This document shows positions 8,826 to 17,145 of a DNA stretch of 64,000 nucleotides, in pieces. The stretch is from Numidum massiliense (GTDB taxonomy: Bacteria > Bacillota > Bacilli > Thermoactinomycetales > Novibacillaceae). The notes below the pieces were generated by a model. It had not been told where the DNA came from, did not search any database, and saw nothing but the letters and a program-made list of their open reading frames with translations. A program made the translations under genes and the position numbers. Position 1 is the first letter of the stretch. Every line of letters starts with the position of its first letter. The stretch is taken from the NCBI RefSeq assembly GCF_001375555.1, contig NZ_CTDZ01000009.1:558001-622000 (forward strand), read 5' to 3'.

Positions 8826-8978
8826 TTAATAAAACATGTGCCAATGTTTGGCTCGTCGATCGCTTACTTCTTCCATAAGGTGCGCGATTCGTTCAGCGCT
8901 TTGAACGCGTGTCGCGTCGATGGCGGGTTCTCGCCGCGAGATCGTTACTGTAAAAAATAGTAAGTGGAAAGTAAACAC
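8826..8978 (-). CDS. YrzI-like small protein
   Basis: This 50-codon gene is too short for ordinary ORF lists. Its product begins MFTFHLLFFTVTISRRE and continues as a charged amphipathic helix with ERIAHLMEEVSDRRAKHW. The N-terminal FHLLFFTVTI block followed by basic residues is the signature of the Bacillales small-protein family YrzI, of unknown function. The GTG start at 8978 follows AGGGGGTGAACAATC, a strong ribosome site. An 18-codon ORF lies just upstream on the same strand. The product may be membrane-associated through its hydrophobic N-terminus. Confidence 0.7.
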   Translation of the reverse strand: MFTFHLLFFTVTISRREPAIDATRVQSAERIAHLMEEVSDRRAKHWHMFY

Positions 8979-9011
8979 GATTGTTCACCCCCTATATGTG
9001 TGTGTCTTCTT

Positions 9012-9068
9012 TCACGTCGAACCTTCCACCAATAAAAACCAGACTGTCTGAAAACGTACATTGCTCAT
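9012..9068 (-). CDS. Possible 18-codon peptide ORF
   Basis: MSNVRFQTVWFLLVEGST is preceded by AAAGGAGGAAATGTT, a near-perfect ribosome site with ideal spacing. It lies about 34 bases upstream of the YrzI-like gene and could be a leader or a real micropeptide. The ribosome site is the main support. Confidence 0.4.
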   Translation of the reverse strand: MSNVRFQTVWFLLVEGST

Positions 9069-9101
9069 AACATTTCCTCCTTTGGGTGCCTAAAAATAAA
9101 T

Positions 9102-9136
9102 AAAAAGCCACAGGTTGGTAACCACCTGTGGCTTTT
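9102..9136 (-). terminator. Strong stem-loop upstream of the micro-ORF cluster
   Basis: A perfect 16-base stem, AAAAGCCACAGGTTGG with its complement, is flanked by A/T tracts so that either strand could terminate. It closely resembles the hairpin at 9295-9329. Confidence 0.75.
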
Positions 9137-9183
9137 AAGCGGGCGCAAGTTATTGTCGGGAGTAAGAAGGAGAGGACAAGAAA

Positions 9184-9258
9184 TTGGACCGTGCCAGAGT
9201 CGTTAATGTCGAGTGTCGTACTTCGACAAAGTATATGGCATTAACGTCCGCAACTTAA
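9184..9258 (+). CDS. Possible 24-codon ORF within a structured interval
   Basis: TTG 9184 follows GAAGGAGAGG by eight bases and opens 24 codons (MDRARVVNVECRTSTKY at the start). The same DNA contains an 8-bp inverted repeat (CGTTAATG 9201-9208, CATTAACG 9239-9246) enclosing a second imperfect stem. The interval may therefore be a structured RNA and not a gene. Confidence 0.25.
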   Translation: MDRARVVNVECRTSTKYMALTSAT

Positions 9259-9294
9259 CCCCTTGACAGCATGCGCTGAATCGCCCGAAAATAT

Positions 9295-9329
9295 AAAAAA
9301 GCCACAGGTGTTCGACCTGCGGCTCTTTA
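9295..9329 (-). terminator. Second stem-loop of the small-ORF cluster
   Basis: AAAAAGCCaCAGGT pairs with ACCTGcGGCTcTTT around GTTCG. On the minus strand it lies 56 bases past the 31-codon ORF and ends in a T run. Confidence 0.65.
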
Positions 9330-9384
9330 TACCATGTGATGTGAGAGTAACCTTAGCGAACTACTGAACAGCTACGAACAGCCG

Positions 9385-9480
9385 TTAGCGTTCGGTTCCC
9401 CTCGTAATTAAATATAAAGCGCGAGGTCGACGAGAATGGAAGTATGCAGTTTTGCCCAGTGTGTTCACAACGTCAGTCAT
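9385..9480 (-). CDS. Possible 31-codon small protein
   Basis: The ORF (MTDVVNTLGKTAYFHSRR at the start) begins at ATG 9480 after AAAGGAGGTACGACAGA, an excellent ribosome site, and is followed by a terminator-like hairpin. The product has no recognisable family. Its setting resembles the YrzI-like gene downstream: tiny ORF, strong ribosome site, hairpin. Confidence 0.4.
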   Translation of the reverse strand: MTDVVNTLGKTAYFHSRRPRALYLITRGTER

Positions 9481-9601
9481 TCTGTCGTACCTCCTTTAGA
9501 AATAATTACAATTGCTATTATACGCATGTTACGCCCTTCTGTAAACCCTTTTTTCGTAAAAAGGTGTTCTTCCATAAAAAAGGGTGATCGCATTCGTTGT
9601 A

Positions 9602-9777
9602 GTATCCTTGCCGCCAACTTTGCAAATCGTGAACGCTTTCGTCGTAACTTTTTATTATCTCTTTTGCATAGGTCAGAAAACGGCGTCCACCGTCGGTTGT
9701 GCCAAAAAGAGTACTTCCGCTGTTTTGTGGAAATTTTCGTAGTGAGCAGCCGTCACAAATGTTCTCAACCACTTCAT
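9602..9777 (-). pseudogene. LysR-type transcriptional regulator remnant
   Basis: ATG 9777 (minus) opens MKWLRTFVTAAHYENFHKTA and reaches EVLFLAQPTV, the start of a LysR helix-turn-helix. The frame then breaks. In another frame GRRFLTYAKEIIKSYDESV and HDLQSWRQGY follow, matching the linker helix of the same family (CitR-like). About 40 residues that should join them are missing, and the effector domain is absent downstream. This is a deletion- and frameshift-decayed gene; a track frame of 101 codons at 9518-9823 is a hybrid of these pieces. Confidence 0.75.
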
Positions 9778-10019
9778 GTCCTACAGGCCGTTGCGATGCC
9801 TTCCACGCTGTACACGCCGACATTTACCGCGAGCAGAATCATCGGCTGGACGGCGCACGTGTTGGAGCAGGCAGCATATAATCGCATTTTCCGGCCACAG
9901 TCCGTTTATGTCGGATCCGTACCTTCTAAAGACATATAAAAAAATGCCGTACGGCACATAATCGTGTATGATAAGGAGATGATGGATCGACATTCCTTGA
10001 AGGACAGGAGTACGACTCG

Positions 10020-10909
10020 ATGACACTTTTAGAAACTTTTCTCGATCAACCGGCGTGGCGCATCATCGACCATACCGAGTTCGGCACAAACTTTGCCGCG
10101 CTCGATTCTTTTGCGATCGACGATACGTTGTGCGCAGCCGTCGGCGCCAACGAATCGGAAGCGGTGGCGCGCTTCTGGGTACACGATGCGACCGTCGTGC
10201 TAGGTATACAAGACAGTCGGCTACCATTTGTGTCCGAGGCACTTGCAGAGTTAGAGGGACGTGGTTACCATACGCTCGTCCGCAGTTCGGGGGGGCTCGC
10301 CGTCGTCCTCGACGCCGCCGTGCTTAACGTTTCGCTCATCGCTCCAGCGCCAGACGTGTTCGGGGGCATCGACTTCGGCTATGAAACGATGTGGCAGCTC
10401 GTCCGCGAAATGATTTTGCCGTTCGGAAAGGGCGTGGCGACGGGGGAAATAGTCGGATCGTACTGTCCGGGTCGTTACGACTTGTCGATCGGCGGGCGTA
10501 AGTTCGGCGGCATTTCTCAGCGGCGGACGCGCGGCGGGATGGCCGTGCAGGCATTTTTGCTCGCCGCAGGGTCAGGTGCGGCGTGGCCGTGCAGGCATTT
10601 TTGCTCGCCGCAGGGTCAGGTGCGGCGCGCGCGGCGCTCGTGCGCCACTTTTATGATCGCGCTGACCGGGAACGGACGTCGACCTTCGATTACCCGCGTG
10701 TTCGCCCGGAAACGATGGCCTCCCTCGCTGAATTACTCCAGACGGACATAACGGTCACACAGTTAAAAGGGCGCGCTGCCGACGTCTTACAGCAGCATGC
10801 ACCGCAACTAAGGGCGACGCCACTTTTTGCTGCGGAGGCTGCTCGTGTGGAACGCAACCGCGAACGGATGATGGCGCGCAACGAAAAACTACTGCGCGAA
10901 AGGAATTAA
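10020..10909 (+). pseudogene. lipL: Octanoyl-[GcvH]:protein N-octanoyltransferase, frameshifted by a tandem duplication
   Basis: The product matches B. subtilis LipL, which moves octanoyl or lipoyl groups from GcvH to E2 subunits. Visible blocks are SFAIDDTLCAAVGANESEAV, the active-site region IVGSYCPGRYDLSIGGRKF with the catalytic cysteine, and FGGISQRRTRGGMAVQAFL. A 44-bp segment is exactly duplicated (10540-10627); because 44 is not divisible by three, the first frame goes off and stops at 10751. The original frame resumes at the second copy as GSGAARAALVRHFYDRADRE and runs to 10909. Removing one copy restores an uninterrupted gene. No other lipL is visible in the window. A genuine recent mutation or an assembly error are both possible. 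Confidence 0.88.
10540..10627 (+). repeat. Exact 44-bp tandem duplication
   Basis: Bases 10540-10583 and 10584-10627 are identical, beginning TGGCCGTGCAGG and ending GGTGCGGCG. The duplication lies inside lipL and shifts its frame. Confidence 0.97.
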
Positions 10910-10954
10910 GGTGTGAACGCTTCTCGCGTCTATCTTCTTTTTTTACGTGAATGG

Positions 10955-10993
10955 AAAAAGCCCAGACGACATAACGATGCGTCCTGGGCTTTT
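10955..10993. terminator. Bidirectional terminator between lipL and lrgB
   Basis: AAAAAGCCCAG pairs with CTGGGCTTTT, with an inner GAC/GTC extension. It separates two convergent genes. Confidence 0.82.
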
Positions 10994-11031
10994 ATGGGCC
11001 AATGGAACGATTAAAAGGTGGAAAAGACCTT

Positions 11032-11718
11032 TTAGAATAAAAGTAAAATGAAGAGCGGGGCGAGGATGGAGGTGAATACCGCACACAACGTCATCGCCAC
11101 GGAGCTTGCGGTGCCTTCTGCTTCGCCGTATTCCAACGCCTTGGACGTACCGATCGCATGGGCAGCACTTCCCATGCCGACGCCTTTACCGAGAGCGTGG
11201 TCGATGTGGCACCATTTGAATACATACGGGCCGAACACGGCGCCAGTTAAGCCAGCGACCATGACGAAGACGGCTGCAAGCGGTGGGATGCCCCCTAGCG
11301 TGCCTGCGATATCCATCGCGACGGGGGTCGTCACCGACTTCGGCAAGATGGAGTAGATGAGCTCTTCGTCGAAACCGAGGAGATGAGCTAGCGCGATACC
11401 GCTAGCGAGCGCCAGTAGGCAACCGACCGTCACGCCGCATAAAATCGAAACAGCGTACTGTTTCACCATCTTCCGGTGGCGATACAGCGGGATCGCCATG
11501 GCGACGACGGCAGGGCCTAGGAGCTCGTTCAGCCACCGCCCGCCGATCATATACGTGTCGTACGAAATACCGAGAGAAAGTAATAGCGCGACCATTGCCG
11601 CCCCCGACGTCAAAAGCGGCAGCAACAGCGGGAAGGGGGCGTATTCATAAAGGCGCTTCATCGCCAGAAAGAGGACGATGGTTACACTGATGGTGAGCAG
11701 TCCGACAAGCCATTTCAT
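11032..11718 (-). CDS. lrgB: LrgB/CidB family membrane protein
   Basis: The 228-residue integral membrane protein has about six to seven hydrophobic segments. It carries the family blocks ELLGPAVVAMAIPLYRHR, LPKSVTTPVAMDIAGTLGG and GKGVGMGSAAHAIGTSKA. LrgB works with LrgA in holin/antiholin-like control of murein hydrolase activity, or in small-molecule transport (B. subtilis PftAB imports pyruvate). AAAGGAGGCGGCACGCG precedes the ATG. It overlaps the 3' end of lrgA by 74 bases, an unusually long overlap, because the LrgA C-terminus runs on into this gene. Confidence 0.92.
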   Translation of the reverse strand: MKWLVGLLTISVTIVLFLAMKRLYEYAPFPLLLPLLTSGAAMVALLLSLGISYDTYMIGGRWLNELLGPAVVAMAIPLYRHRKMVKQYAVSILCGVTVGCLLALASGIALAHLLGFDEELIYSILPKSVTTPVAMDIAGTLGGIPPLAAVFVMVAGLTGAVFGPYVFKWCHIDHALGKGVGMGSAAHAIGTSKALEYGEAEGTASSVAMTLCAVFTSILAPLFILLLF

Positions 11719-12088
11719 CGCGTGCCGCCTCCTTTCGACGTGCCATCCACTGCGTGACCAACCCCGACGTACATAAAACGGCGACGGTACTTACCATGAC
11801 GATGGCGACCGCCCATATGCCCTCCTCTTTAAAAAAGGGCAAGAAATCGATGACGCCAATGATTGTTGGAAGAAATAGGAGTGGTAAATAACGCAACAGC
11901 GGATCAGCTCCGGATGCGAGCCACTCCTCTTTAACGAGTCCAGTCATTAAAAAGAAAAACAAGAGCAACATGCCGATGATGCTGCCGGGAACGAACAAAT
12001 GGAACGCGCGCTGCAGCCACGTGCCGACGAGATACAAAACATACAGCCCACTTAATTGGACGATAAGGCGGATCGCTTTCTTAAACAT
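11645..12088 (-). CDS. lrgA: LrgA/CidA family holin-like protein
   Basis: This is a four-segment membrane protein of about 147 residues with the family blocks LYVLYLVGTWLQ, FVPGSIIGMLLLFFFLMTGL and PLLFLPTIIGVIDFLPFF. I chose ATG 12088 (MFKKAIRLIVQ), which matches family N-termini; GTG 12103 sits directly on the ribosome site. The C-terminal 30 residues are hydrophilic, atypical and overlap lrgB. Together with lrgB it forms a two-gene unit. Function follows LrgA/CidA homologues and is unproven here. Confidence 0.88.
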   Translation of the reverse strand: MFKKAIRLIVQLSGLYVLYLVGTWLQRAFHLFVPGSIIGMLLLFFFLMTGLVKEEWLASGADPLLRYLPLLFLPTIIGVIDFLPFFKEEGIWAVAIVMVSTVAVLCTSGLVTQWMARRKEAARDEMACRTAHHQCNHRPLSGDEAPL

Positions 12089-12438
12089 GTAATCGACAGT
12101 CACTCCTCTCTAACAACCTTTCATGTGACAAAGCGTGATCTGACGTACTGTTCTGCGGCGCTGGCGGGACATATACGTCGCCTTGTGTCTCACCTACACC
12201 TCATAAAGCTCATAAATGTGTTTGGCAAGTTTAGATATTATGATATTGTGTATTTTATATAACCAGCGATATTTTGTAAAGTACTTTCAAGTGTGAATAA
12301 CGGTGCGCAAAGAAAAAGACGGTGCGTTACACAGGCTAGCACCGCCCATTTTTTAGAACCGGTTCAAAACTTATTACCAATTTTATTCCGCTTTTATTCC
12401 GCAAAAACGCATGGCATCTGTGACCCTTCGTCAACATT

Positions 12439-12472
12439 TAGTGTACGAGTTTTTCTAGTGTACGAGTTTTTC
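12439..12472. repeat. Exact 17-bp tandem duplication at a stop codon
   Basis: TAGTGTACGAGTTTTTC occurs twice in a row. The junction contains the stop codon of the acyl-CoA ligase gene, so the extra copy only alters the 3' untranslated side. Confidence 0.92.
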
Positions 12473-14044
12473 GTGATCTTTCCACCAAGCGGTGCGTAAG
12501 CGGTACTTCTGGATTTTTCCCGTAGCTGTGCGCGGTAGTTGATCGACGAAGATATACTCTTTTGGCGCTTTGTAATGGGCCAAGTGCGAGCGACAAAATT
12601 GCTTCAGTTCGGCGGCAGTCGCTTTGCTACCCTCTTTCAGCACGATGAACGCGACGGGGGCTTCGCCCCATTTTTCGTCCGGCTTCGAGACGACGCCGAC
12701 GTCGAGGACGTCCGGGTGTTTGAACAAGACACCTTCTACTTCGATCGAAGAAATATTTTCACCGCCGGAAATGATCACATCCTTGGAACGGTCGACAATT
12801 TCGATGTAGCCGTCCGGGTGAATGACCGCAAGATCGCCAGTGTGAAACCAACCGTTGCGGATCGCTTTGGCCGTCTCTTCCGGCTGTTTGTAGTACTCCT
12901 TCATGACGGTGTTGCCCCGGGCGACGATTTCGCCAATTTCTTTCCCGTCCCACGCTACTTCTGTACCGTCGTCGCGCAGTACCGTCGTTTCACCGCTAAA
13001 AATCATCTCCACGCCTTGCCGACTCATCATCGCCGCTTTTTCATCCATCGGCAAGTTTGCAAAGGAATCGCGCCATTCGCAGTAAGAGATGAAAGGCGCC
13101 GCTTCGGTCAACCCGTAAACGTGGATAATAGTCATATTTAAACGCTGTTGCACCTTTTCGATGACGGCCGCTGGCGGCGGGGAACCGGCCGTGGCGATGC
13201 GCGGGTGCGCTTCTAACTCAATGTTGTCGATGTTCGGTGCCTGCAATAACATGCTAAGTACCGTCGGCGCGCCGCAAGCGAGCGTTACTTTTTCTTTTTC
13301 CATCAATGCGAGGACGTCTTTTGGGACAATTTTGCGGAGACAGACGTGGGTTGCCCCGACACCAGAAACGGCCCAAACGCCTCCCCAGCCGTTGACGTGA
13401 AACATCGGGAGTGTGTGTAAATACACATCGTCAACCGAGATGTGTAAGTGAAACAAGAAGTCGGCCGCATTAATATACGTGTTGCGGTGGGTGAGCACGA
13501 CTCCTTTCGGTTTAGACGTCGTGCCACTCGTATAGTTAATCGTGATCGGATCATTTTCGTCAATCGCGACAAAAATAGGATCTGCACTCGACTGAGCGAG
13601 TAGTTGTTCGTAGTCGATCCCTTTCAGCGGCGATTCGTAACCGCTGTCAATTTGGACAACGTGACGGACTTTGGGTAACTGTGGCAAAATCGTGTCAATC
13701 GTCGCTCCCCATTCGGAATCGACGACGATCACCTCGGCGTCGCTGTGATCGATTATGTAGCGCAGTTCCTCTTCTTTAAGACGAATGTTCAGCGGGACGA
13801 GGACGGCTCCTAACTGACAAATACCGTAAAAGCATTCCAACATTTCATGCGTGTTCGGTGCCAATACGGCGACCTTAACGTCCTTTTTTACACCGAGGTC
13901 TTTCAGCCCGTGGGATAGCCGATCGCATCGTTCGGCAAACTCCACATAAGTAAAGCGTTTTTCACCGTCGATGACAGCGAGTTTGTTGTGGTACAGCTTG
14001 ACAGCTCTCCGCTTAAAGTCTAGTGGCGTTAGTGGTGTGATCAT
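12455..14044 (-). CDS. Acyl-CoA synthetase (long/medium-chain fatty acid-CoA ligase family)
   Basis: The 529-residue ANL-superfamily enzyme has the P-loop-like motif NYTSGTTSKPKGVVLTH, the HVYGLTEAAPFISY adenylate motif, then GWFHTGDLAVIHPDGYIEIV and DRSKDVIISGGENISSIEVE, ending with the catalytic lysine context PRTATGKIQKYRLR. It activates a carboxylic acid with ATP and CoA for beta-oxidation or lipid synthesis; chain length cannot be predicted. AAAGGAGAGA lies about ten bases before the ATG at 14044. It is a stand-alone gene with no adjacent fad genes. Confidence 0.92.
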   Translation of the reverse strand: MITPLTPLDFKRRAVKLYHNKLAVIDGEKRFTYVEFAERCDRLSHGLKDLGVKKDVKVAVLAPNTHEMLECFYGICQLGAVLVPLNIRLKEEELRYIIDHSDAEVIVVDSEWGATIDTILPQLPKVRHVVQIDSGYESPLKGIDYEQLLAQSSADPIFVAIDENDPITINYTSGTTSKPKGVVLTHRNTYINAADFLFHLHISVDDVYLHTLPMFHVNGWGGVWAVSGVGATHVCLRKIVPKDVLALMEKEKVTLACGAPTVLSMLLQAPNIDNIELEAHPRIATAGSPPPAAVIEKVQQRLNMTIIHVYGLTEAAPFISYCEWRDSFANLPMDEKAAMMSRQGVEMIFSGETTVLRDDGTEVAWDGKEIGEIVARGNTVMKEYYKQPEETAKAIRNGWFHTGDLAVIHPDGYIEIVDRSKDVIISGGENISSIEVEGVLFKHPDVLDVGVVSKPDEKWGEAPVAFIVLKEGSKATAAELKQFCRSHLAHYKAPKEYIFVDQLPRTATGKIQKYRLRTAWWKDHEKLVH

Positions 14045-14533
14045 GTTGGCGCGATCTCTCCTTTCACTCTTACTACTAATGTGTACTTAACAACGTAAAG
14101 CGGTTACACATTGATGATGCTATGTGGTAACGTGTTAAAGTCTGTGACCGACACGCATAGAAAACAGGTGCAGCGTAGGGAACCATCGTGCGTCGCACAT
14201 ACTATTAAAGCGCTTACCATTTTGGCACCCCGAGATCTTCTTTACGAACACCTTCATCAATTCTAACGTTGTGCTCCCGCAGGCCAAATAGGGACAGTGC
14301 AAATCCAAGTCCGAATATAACATAATAACAGACATAGAGTCAATCCCCCAATAGTTTCGTTAGCACCGAAGAATAAAAAAAGTCGCTAGAAGGTGGGCTG
14401 TTTCCGCTAGATGGGGAATTTATGCCGGGGAACCTTTCCACTGAGATTCTTTTTTGCGGGAGGGCGGGGAAATATGGTAAGCTTATGCCATCAAGAAATG
14501 CCGTTAGAGGTGCATTTGAGGTGAATAAAGGCG
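14045..14533. other. Intergenic region between divergent genes
   Basis: This spans the acyl-CoA ligase start (minus) and yqeG (plus). A 66-codon minus-strand frame at 14135-14335 lacks a ribosome site and any family features. GGGAGGGCGGGG near 14458 and GAGGTGAATAAAGGCG before 14534 are purine-rich; the latter is the yqeG ribosome site. Nothing else was identified. Confidence 0.5.
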
Positions 14534-15046
14534 TTGAAGCAGCTAATTCCAGATATGTTCGTCAAAGATGTGTACAACATCGACTATAACGACTTGCAAC
14601 GCCGCGGAATTAAGGCGATTATTACCGATTTGGACAATACGTTAGTCGAAGCGGACCGCCTAGATGCGACGCCCGAGTTAGTCCGCTGGTTAGCGGAAAT
14701 ACGAGCACGAGGCTTTCGCGTGATGATCGTCTCCAACAACCGAGAGACGCGCGTTTCCCGGTTCGCGGAACCGCTCCGCATTCCGTACATACACGCGGCA
14801 AAAAAACCGTTCAACACGTCGTTCCGCAAGGCGCTTCAACGGATGGAGACAACCTCGAAGGAGACCGCCGTCATTGGCGACCAACTGTTTACGGACGTAC
14901 TCGGCGGCAATCGGCTCGGCTTGTATACGATTTTAGTTACCCCGATCTCGAAGCGGGAAGGACTGGGGACGAAAATAAACCGCTGTTTGGAAAAGCTCGT
15001 CTACGCGTGGATGAAAAAGCGCGGCATCGAGCGGTGGGAGGAATAA
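14534..15046 (+). CDS. yqeG: YqeG family HAD-IIIA phosphatase
   Basis: The 170-residue protein has HAD motif I ITDLDNTLVEADR, motif II IVSNN, a conserved lysine in HAAKKPF, and motif III VIGDQLFTDVLGGNRLG. It starts at TTG after a GAGGTG-like ribosome site. YqeG proteins head the conserved yqeG-yqeH-aroE cluster of Bacillota; they are predicted phosphatases, and a phosphatidylglycerophosphate phosphatase role has been shown for relatives. It is separated from yqeH by two bases, so the genes are co-expressed. Confidence 0.93.
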   Translation: MKQLIPDMFVKDVYNIDYNDLQRRGIKAIITDLDNTLVEADRLDATPELVRWLAEIRARGFRVMIVSNNRETRVSRFAEPLRIPYIHAAKKPFNTSFRKALQRMETTSKETAVIGDQLFTDVLGGNRLGLYTILVTPISKREGLGTKINRCLEKLVYAWMKKRGIERWEE

Positions 15047-15048
15047 GT

Positions 15049-16263
15049 TTGACAGAGGCGATACATTATTGTGCCGGCTGCGGCGCACGGTTACAAACTG
15101 AAAATAAAAACCGTTCGGGGTATGTGCCAGAGGGCGCGCTGACGAAGGAAGGAGCGGTATGCCGACGGTGCTTCCGCATTCGCCACTACAACGAAGTGTC
15201 ACCGGTCGAATTGACGGCTGACGATTACCGCGCCGTGTTGGACCAAATCGGCCAGTCGGAGGCGCTCGTCGTACAAATTGTCGATATTTTTGACCTCGAA
15301 GGTAGTTGGGTACGGGGGCTGCCGCGGCGGATTGGCGCCAACCCGCTCTTGCTCGTAGCGAACAAACTGGACTTACTACCGGCGTCGACCAACTGGCGCC
15401 GCCTTGAACAATGGCTGCGCCACGAATGTCTGGAATGGGGCGTGCGCCCGTTAGACGTCGCGCTGTGCAGTGTGAAAAAAGGGACAGGCACGGAAGATGT
15501 CGTTCAAAAAATTGAGCAGTACCGCGATGGCCGCGACGTGTACATCGTCGGGGCGACGAATGTCGGCAAGTCGTCGTTCATGAATCGGATTTTAAAGGAT
15601 TACGGGGAAGGTGAAGGTAATGAAATGACGACTTCGTTTTACCCGGGGACGACGCTCGGCACAGTCGGCATCCCTTTAGAAGACGGTCGCGAGCTAATCG
15701 ACACACCGGGTATTGTCAACGAGGACCGCCTCAGTGAGCGCATCGCGCCGCACGACTTGCGCTATGTCGTACCGACGGCGCGCCTAAATCCGAAAGTGTT
15801 CCAGTTAAACGCAGAGCAGACGCTCTTTTTTGGCGGGTTGGCTCGCTTCGACTTTAAGCGCGGCGAACGACAGCCGTTCGTCTGTTATGGGGGACGGGAG
15901 CTGTACATCCACCGCACGAAACTGGCGAACGCCGACCAGTTGTACAGGGAGCAGCGCGGAAAACTGTTAGTGCCGCCAACTGCTTCAGGAGAAGTCGCTG
16001 CTAGCAATCCTGCAGATCGCTTGCCTGATTCAAGGGAGGGCTCAGTCTCTGGGGATCCTATATCTAACGATTCGCGGTTAGGGGATCCAGTAGCCGCCAA
16101 TGCACTTGACTTGACGGTCAAACGGTCTTTTCGGATCGACGGTGAGAAGACGGACATCGTCATTTCTGGGCTCGGCTGGCTGACGTGCCGCGGCGATGCC
16201 GCTGACATTGACGTGTACGTGCCGCGCGGCGTCGCTGTATCCGTTCGACCGGCAATTATATAG
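15049..16263 (+). CDS. yqeH: Ribosome biogenesis GTPase YqeH (circularly permuted)
   Basis: The 404-residue GTPase has an N-terminal zinc site (CAGCGARLQ, then CRRCFRIRHYNEV). The permuted G motifs follow: NKLDLLP (G4) near residue 105, GATNVGKSSFMN (G1) near 168, and IDTPG (G3) near 222. YqeH assists 30S assembly. It is about 35-40 residues longer than B. subtilis YqeH; the extra length is a Ser/Asp/Ala-rich linker (PPTASGEVAASNPADRLPDS onward) near residues 308-350, before the C-terminal domain. TTG 15049 follows GGGAGGAATAAG; an upstream in-frame ATG lies within yqeG. Confidence 0.95.
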   Translation: MTEAIHYCAGCGARLQTENKNRSGYVPEGALTKEGAVCRRCFRIRHYNEVSPVELTADDYRAVLDQIGQSEALVVQIVDIFDLEGSWVRGLPRRIGANPLLLVANKLDLLPASTNWRRLEQWLRHECLEWGVRPLDVALCSVKKGTGTEDVVQKIEQYRDGRDVYIVGATNVGKSSFMNRILKDYGEGEGNEMTTSFYPGTTLGTVGIPLEDGRELIDTPGIVNEDRLSERIAPHDLRYVVPTARLNPKVFQLNAEQTLFFGGLARFDFKRGERQPFVCYGGRELYIHRTKLANADQLYREQRGKLLVPPTASGEVAASNPADRLPDSREGSVSGDPISNDSRLGDPVAANALDLTVKRSFRIDGEKTDIVISGLGWLTCRGDAADIDVYVPRGVAVSVRPAII

Positions 16264-16296
16264 CATAGCGACAGTGTGTTCTACGGGAGGGGTTAC

Positions 16297-17145
16297 ATGG
16301 AGACGACGGTTCAGGCGACGGCACACACACAGCTTTTAGCGGTCATCGGGCACCCGATCGCCCATTCAAAGTCACCACAGATGCATCAAGCCGCTTTAAA
16401 TGCGCAGCAGCTTCCGTTGACGTATCTTGCCTTTGACGTGTGGCCGGAAGAGTTACAGGAAGCTGTGAGTGGGTTGCGTGCACTCAGGGTACGCGGCTGG
16501 AACGTCACGATTCCGCACAAAGTGGCGATTATACCTTTTCTAGATGCAATTGACGAAGATGCGCGGGAAATTGGCGCCGTCAATACGGTCGTGAACGACG
16601 GTGGCCGGCTCATCGGCTACAATACGGACGGGGCGGGCTACTTGGCGTCCTTGCGCGAGGAGACGGGAATAACGCTCCGTGAGCAGCGGGTGCTTATCTT
16701 AGGGGCAGGCGGTGCGGCGCGGGCGATCGCCTACGTGCTGGCGCGGGCTGGTGTACCACACATCGTCGTCGCTAACCGTACCGCTTCCCGAGCGCGCGAA
16801 CTCGCCTCGTTTGTCGCACAGTGGACGGAGACATCGGCACTTGCCTTGGAAGAGGTAGCGGCGTGCACGAGCGACCGCACCTTAATCGTCAATACGACGT
16901 CTGTCGGCATGGCACCGCACACGGACGCCACGCCACTCGACCCACGGCTCATACCAGCGGGCTCTGTCGTGAGTGACTTAATTTATAATCCGGCGAAGAC
17001 GCTGCTCTTGCAGGAAGCGGAAAAACGCGGCTGTACGATTCATAACGGGCTAGGGATGTTTATTCGCCAAGGGGCGCTCGCCTACGAGAAGTGGACGGGA
17101 AAGCCCGCACCGCTAGACGTCATGCGCTCTGCCGCTTCGTCGTAA
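16297..17145 (+). CDS. aroE: Shikimate dehydrogenase
   Basis: The 282-residue enzyme reduces 3-dehydroshikimate to shikimate with NADPH in aromatic amino acid synthesis. It carries IGHPIAHSKSPQMHQAAL, the catalytic lysine motif NVTIPHK, the active-site region GAVNTVVND, and the dinucleotide-binding block ILGAGGAARAIAYVLA, ending with GLGMFIRQGALAYEKWTG. ATG 16297 follows GGGAGGGGTTAC. It lies 33 bases after yqeH in the conserved cluster. Confidence 0.95.
   Translation: METTVQATAHTQLLAVIGHPIAHSKSPQMHQAALNAQQLPLTYLAFDVWPEELQEAVSGLRALRVRGWNVTIPHKVAIIPFLDAIDEDAREIGAVNTVVNDGGRLIGYNTDGAGYLASLREETGITLREQRVLILGAGGAARAIAYVLARAGVPHIVVANRTASRARELASFVAQWTETSALALEEVAACTSDRTLIVNTTSVGMAPHTDATPLDPRLIPAGSVVSDLIYNPAKTLLLQEAEKRGCTIHNGLGMFIRQGALAYEKWTGKPAPLDVMRSAASS

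Noticed and set aside
9436-9939. A 167-codon plus-strand ORF
   Set aside because: It is antisense to the LysR remnant and the 31-codon ORF; the product has no family features.
12539-13141. A 200-codon plus-strand ORF inside the acyl-CoA ligase gene
   Set aside because: It is an antisense shadow; the minus-strand enzyme is complete with all motifs.
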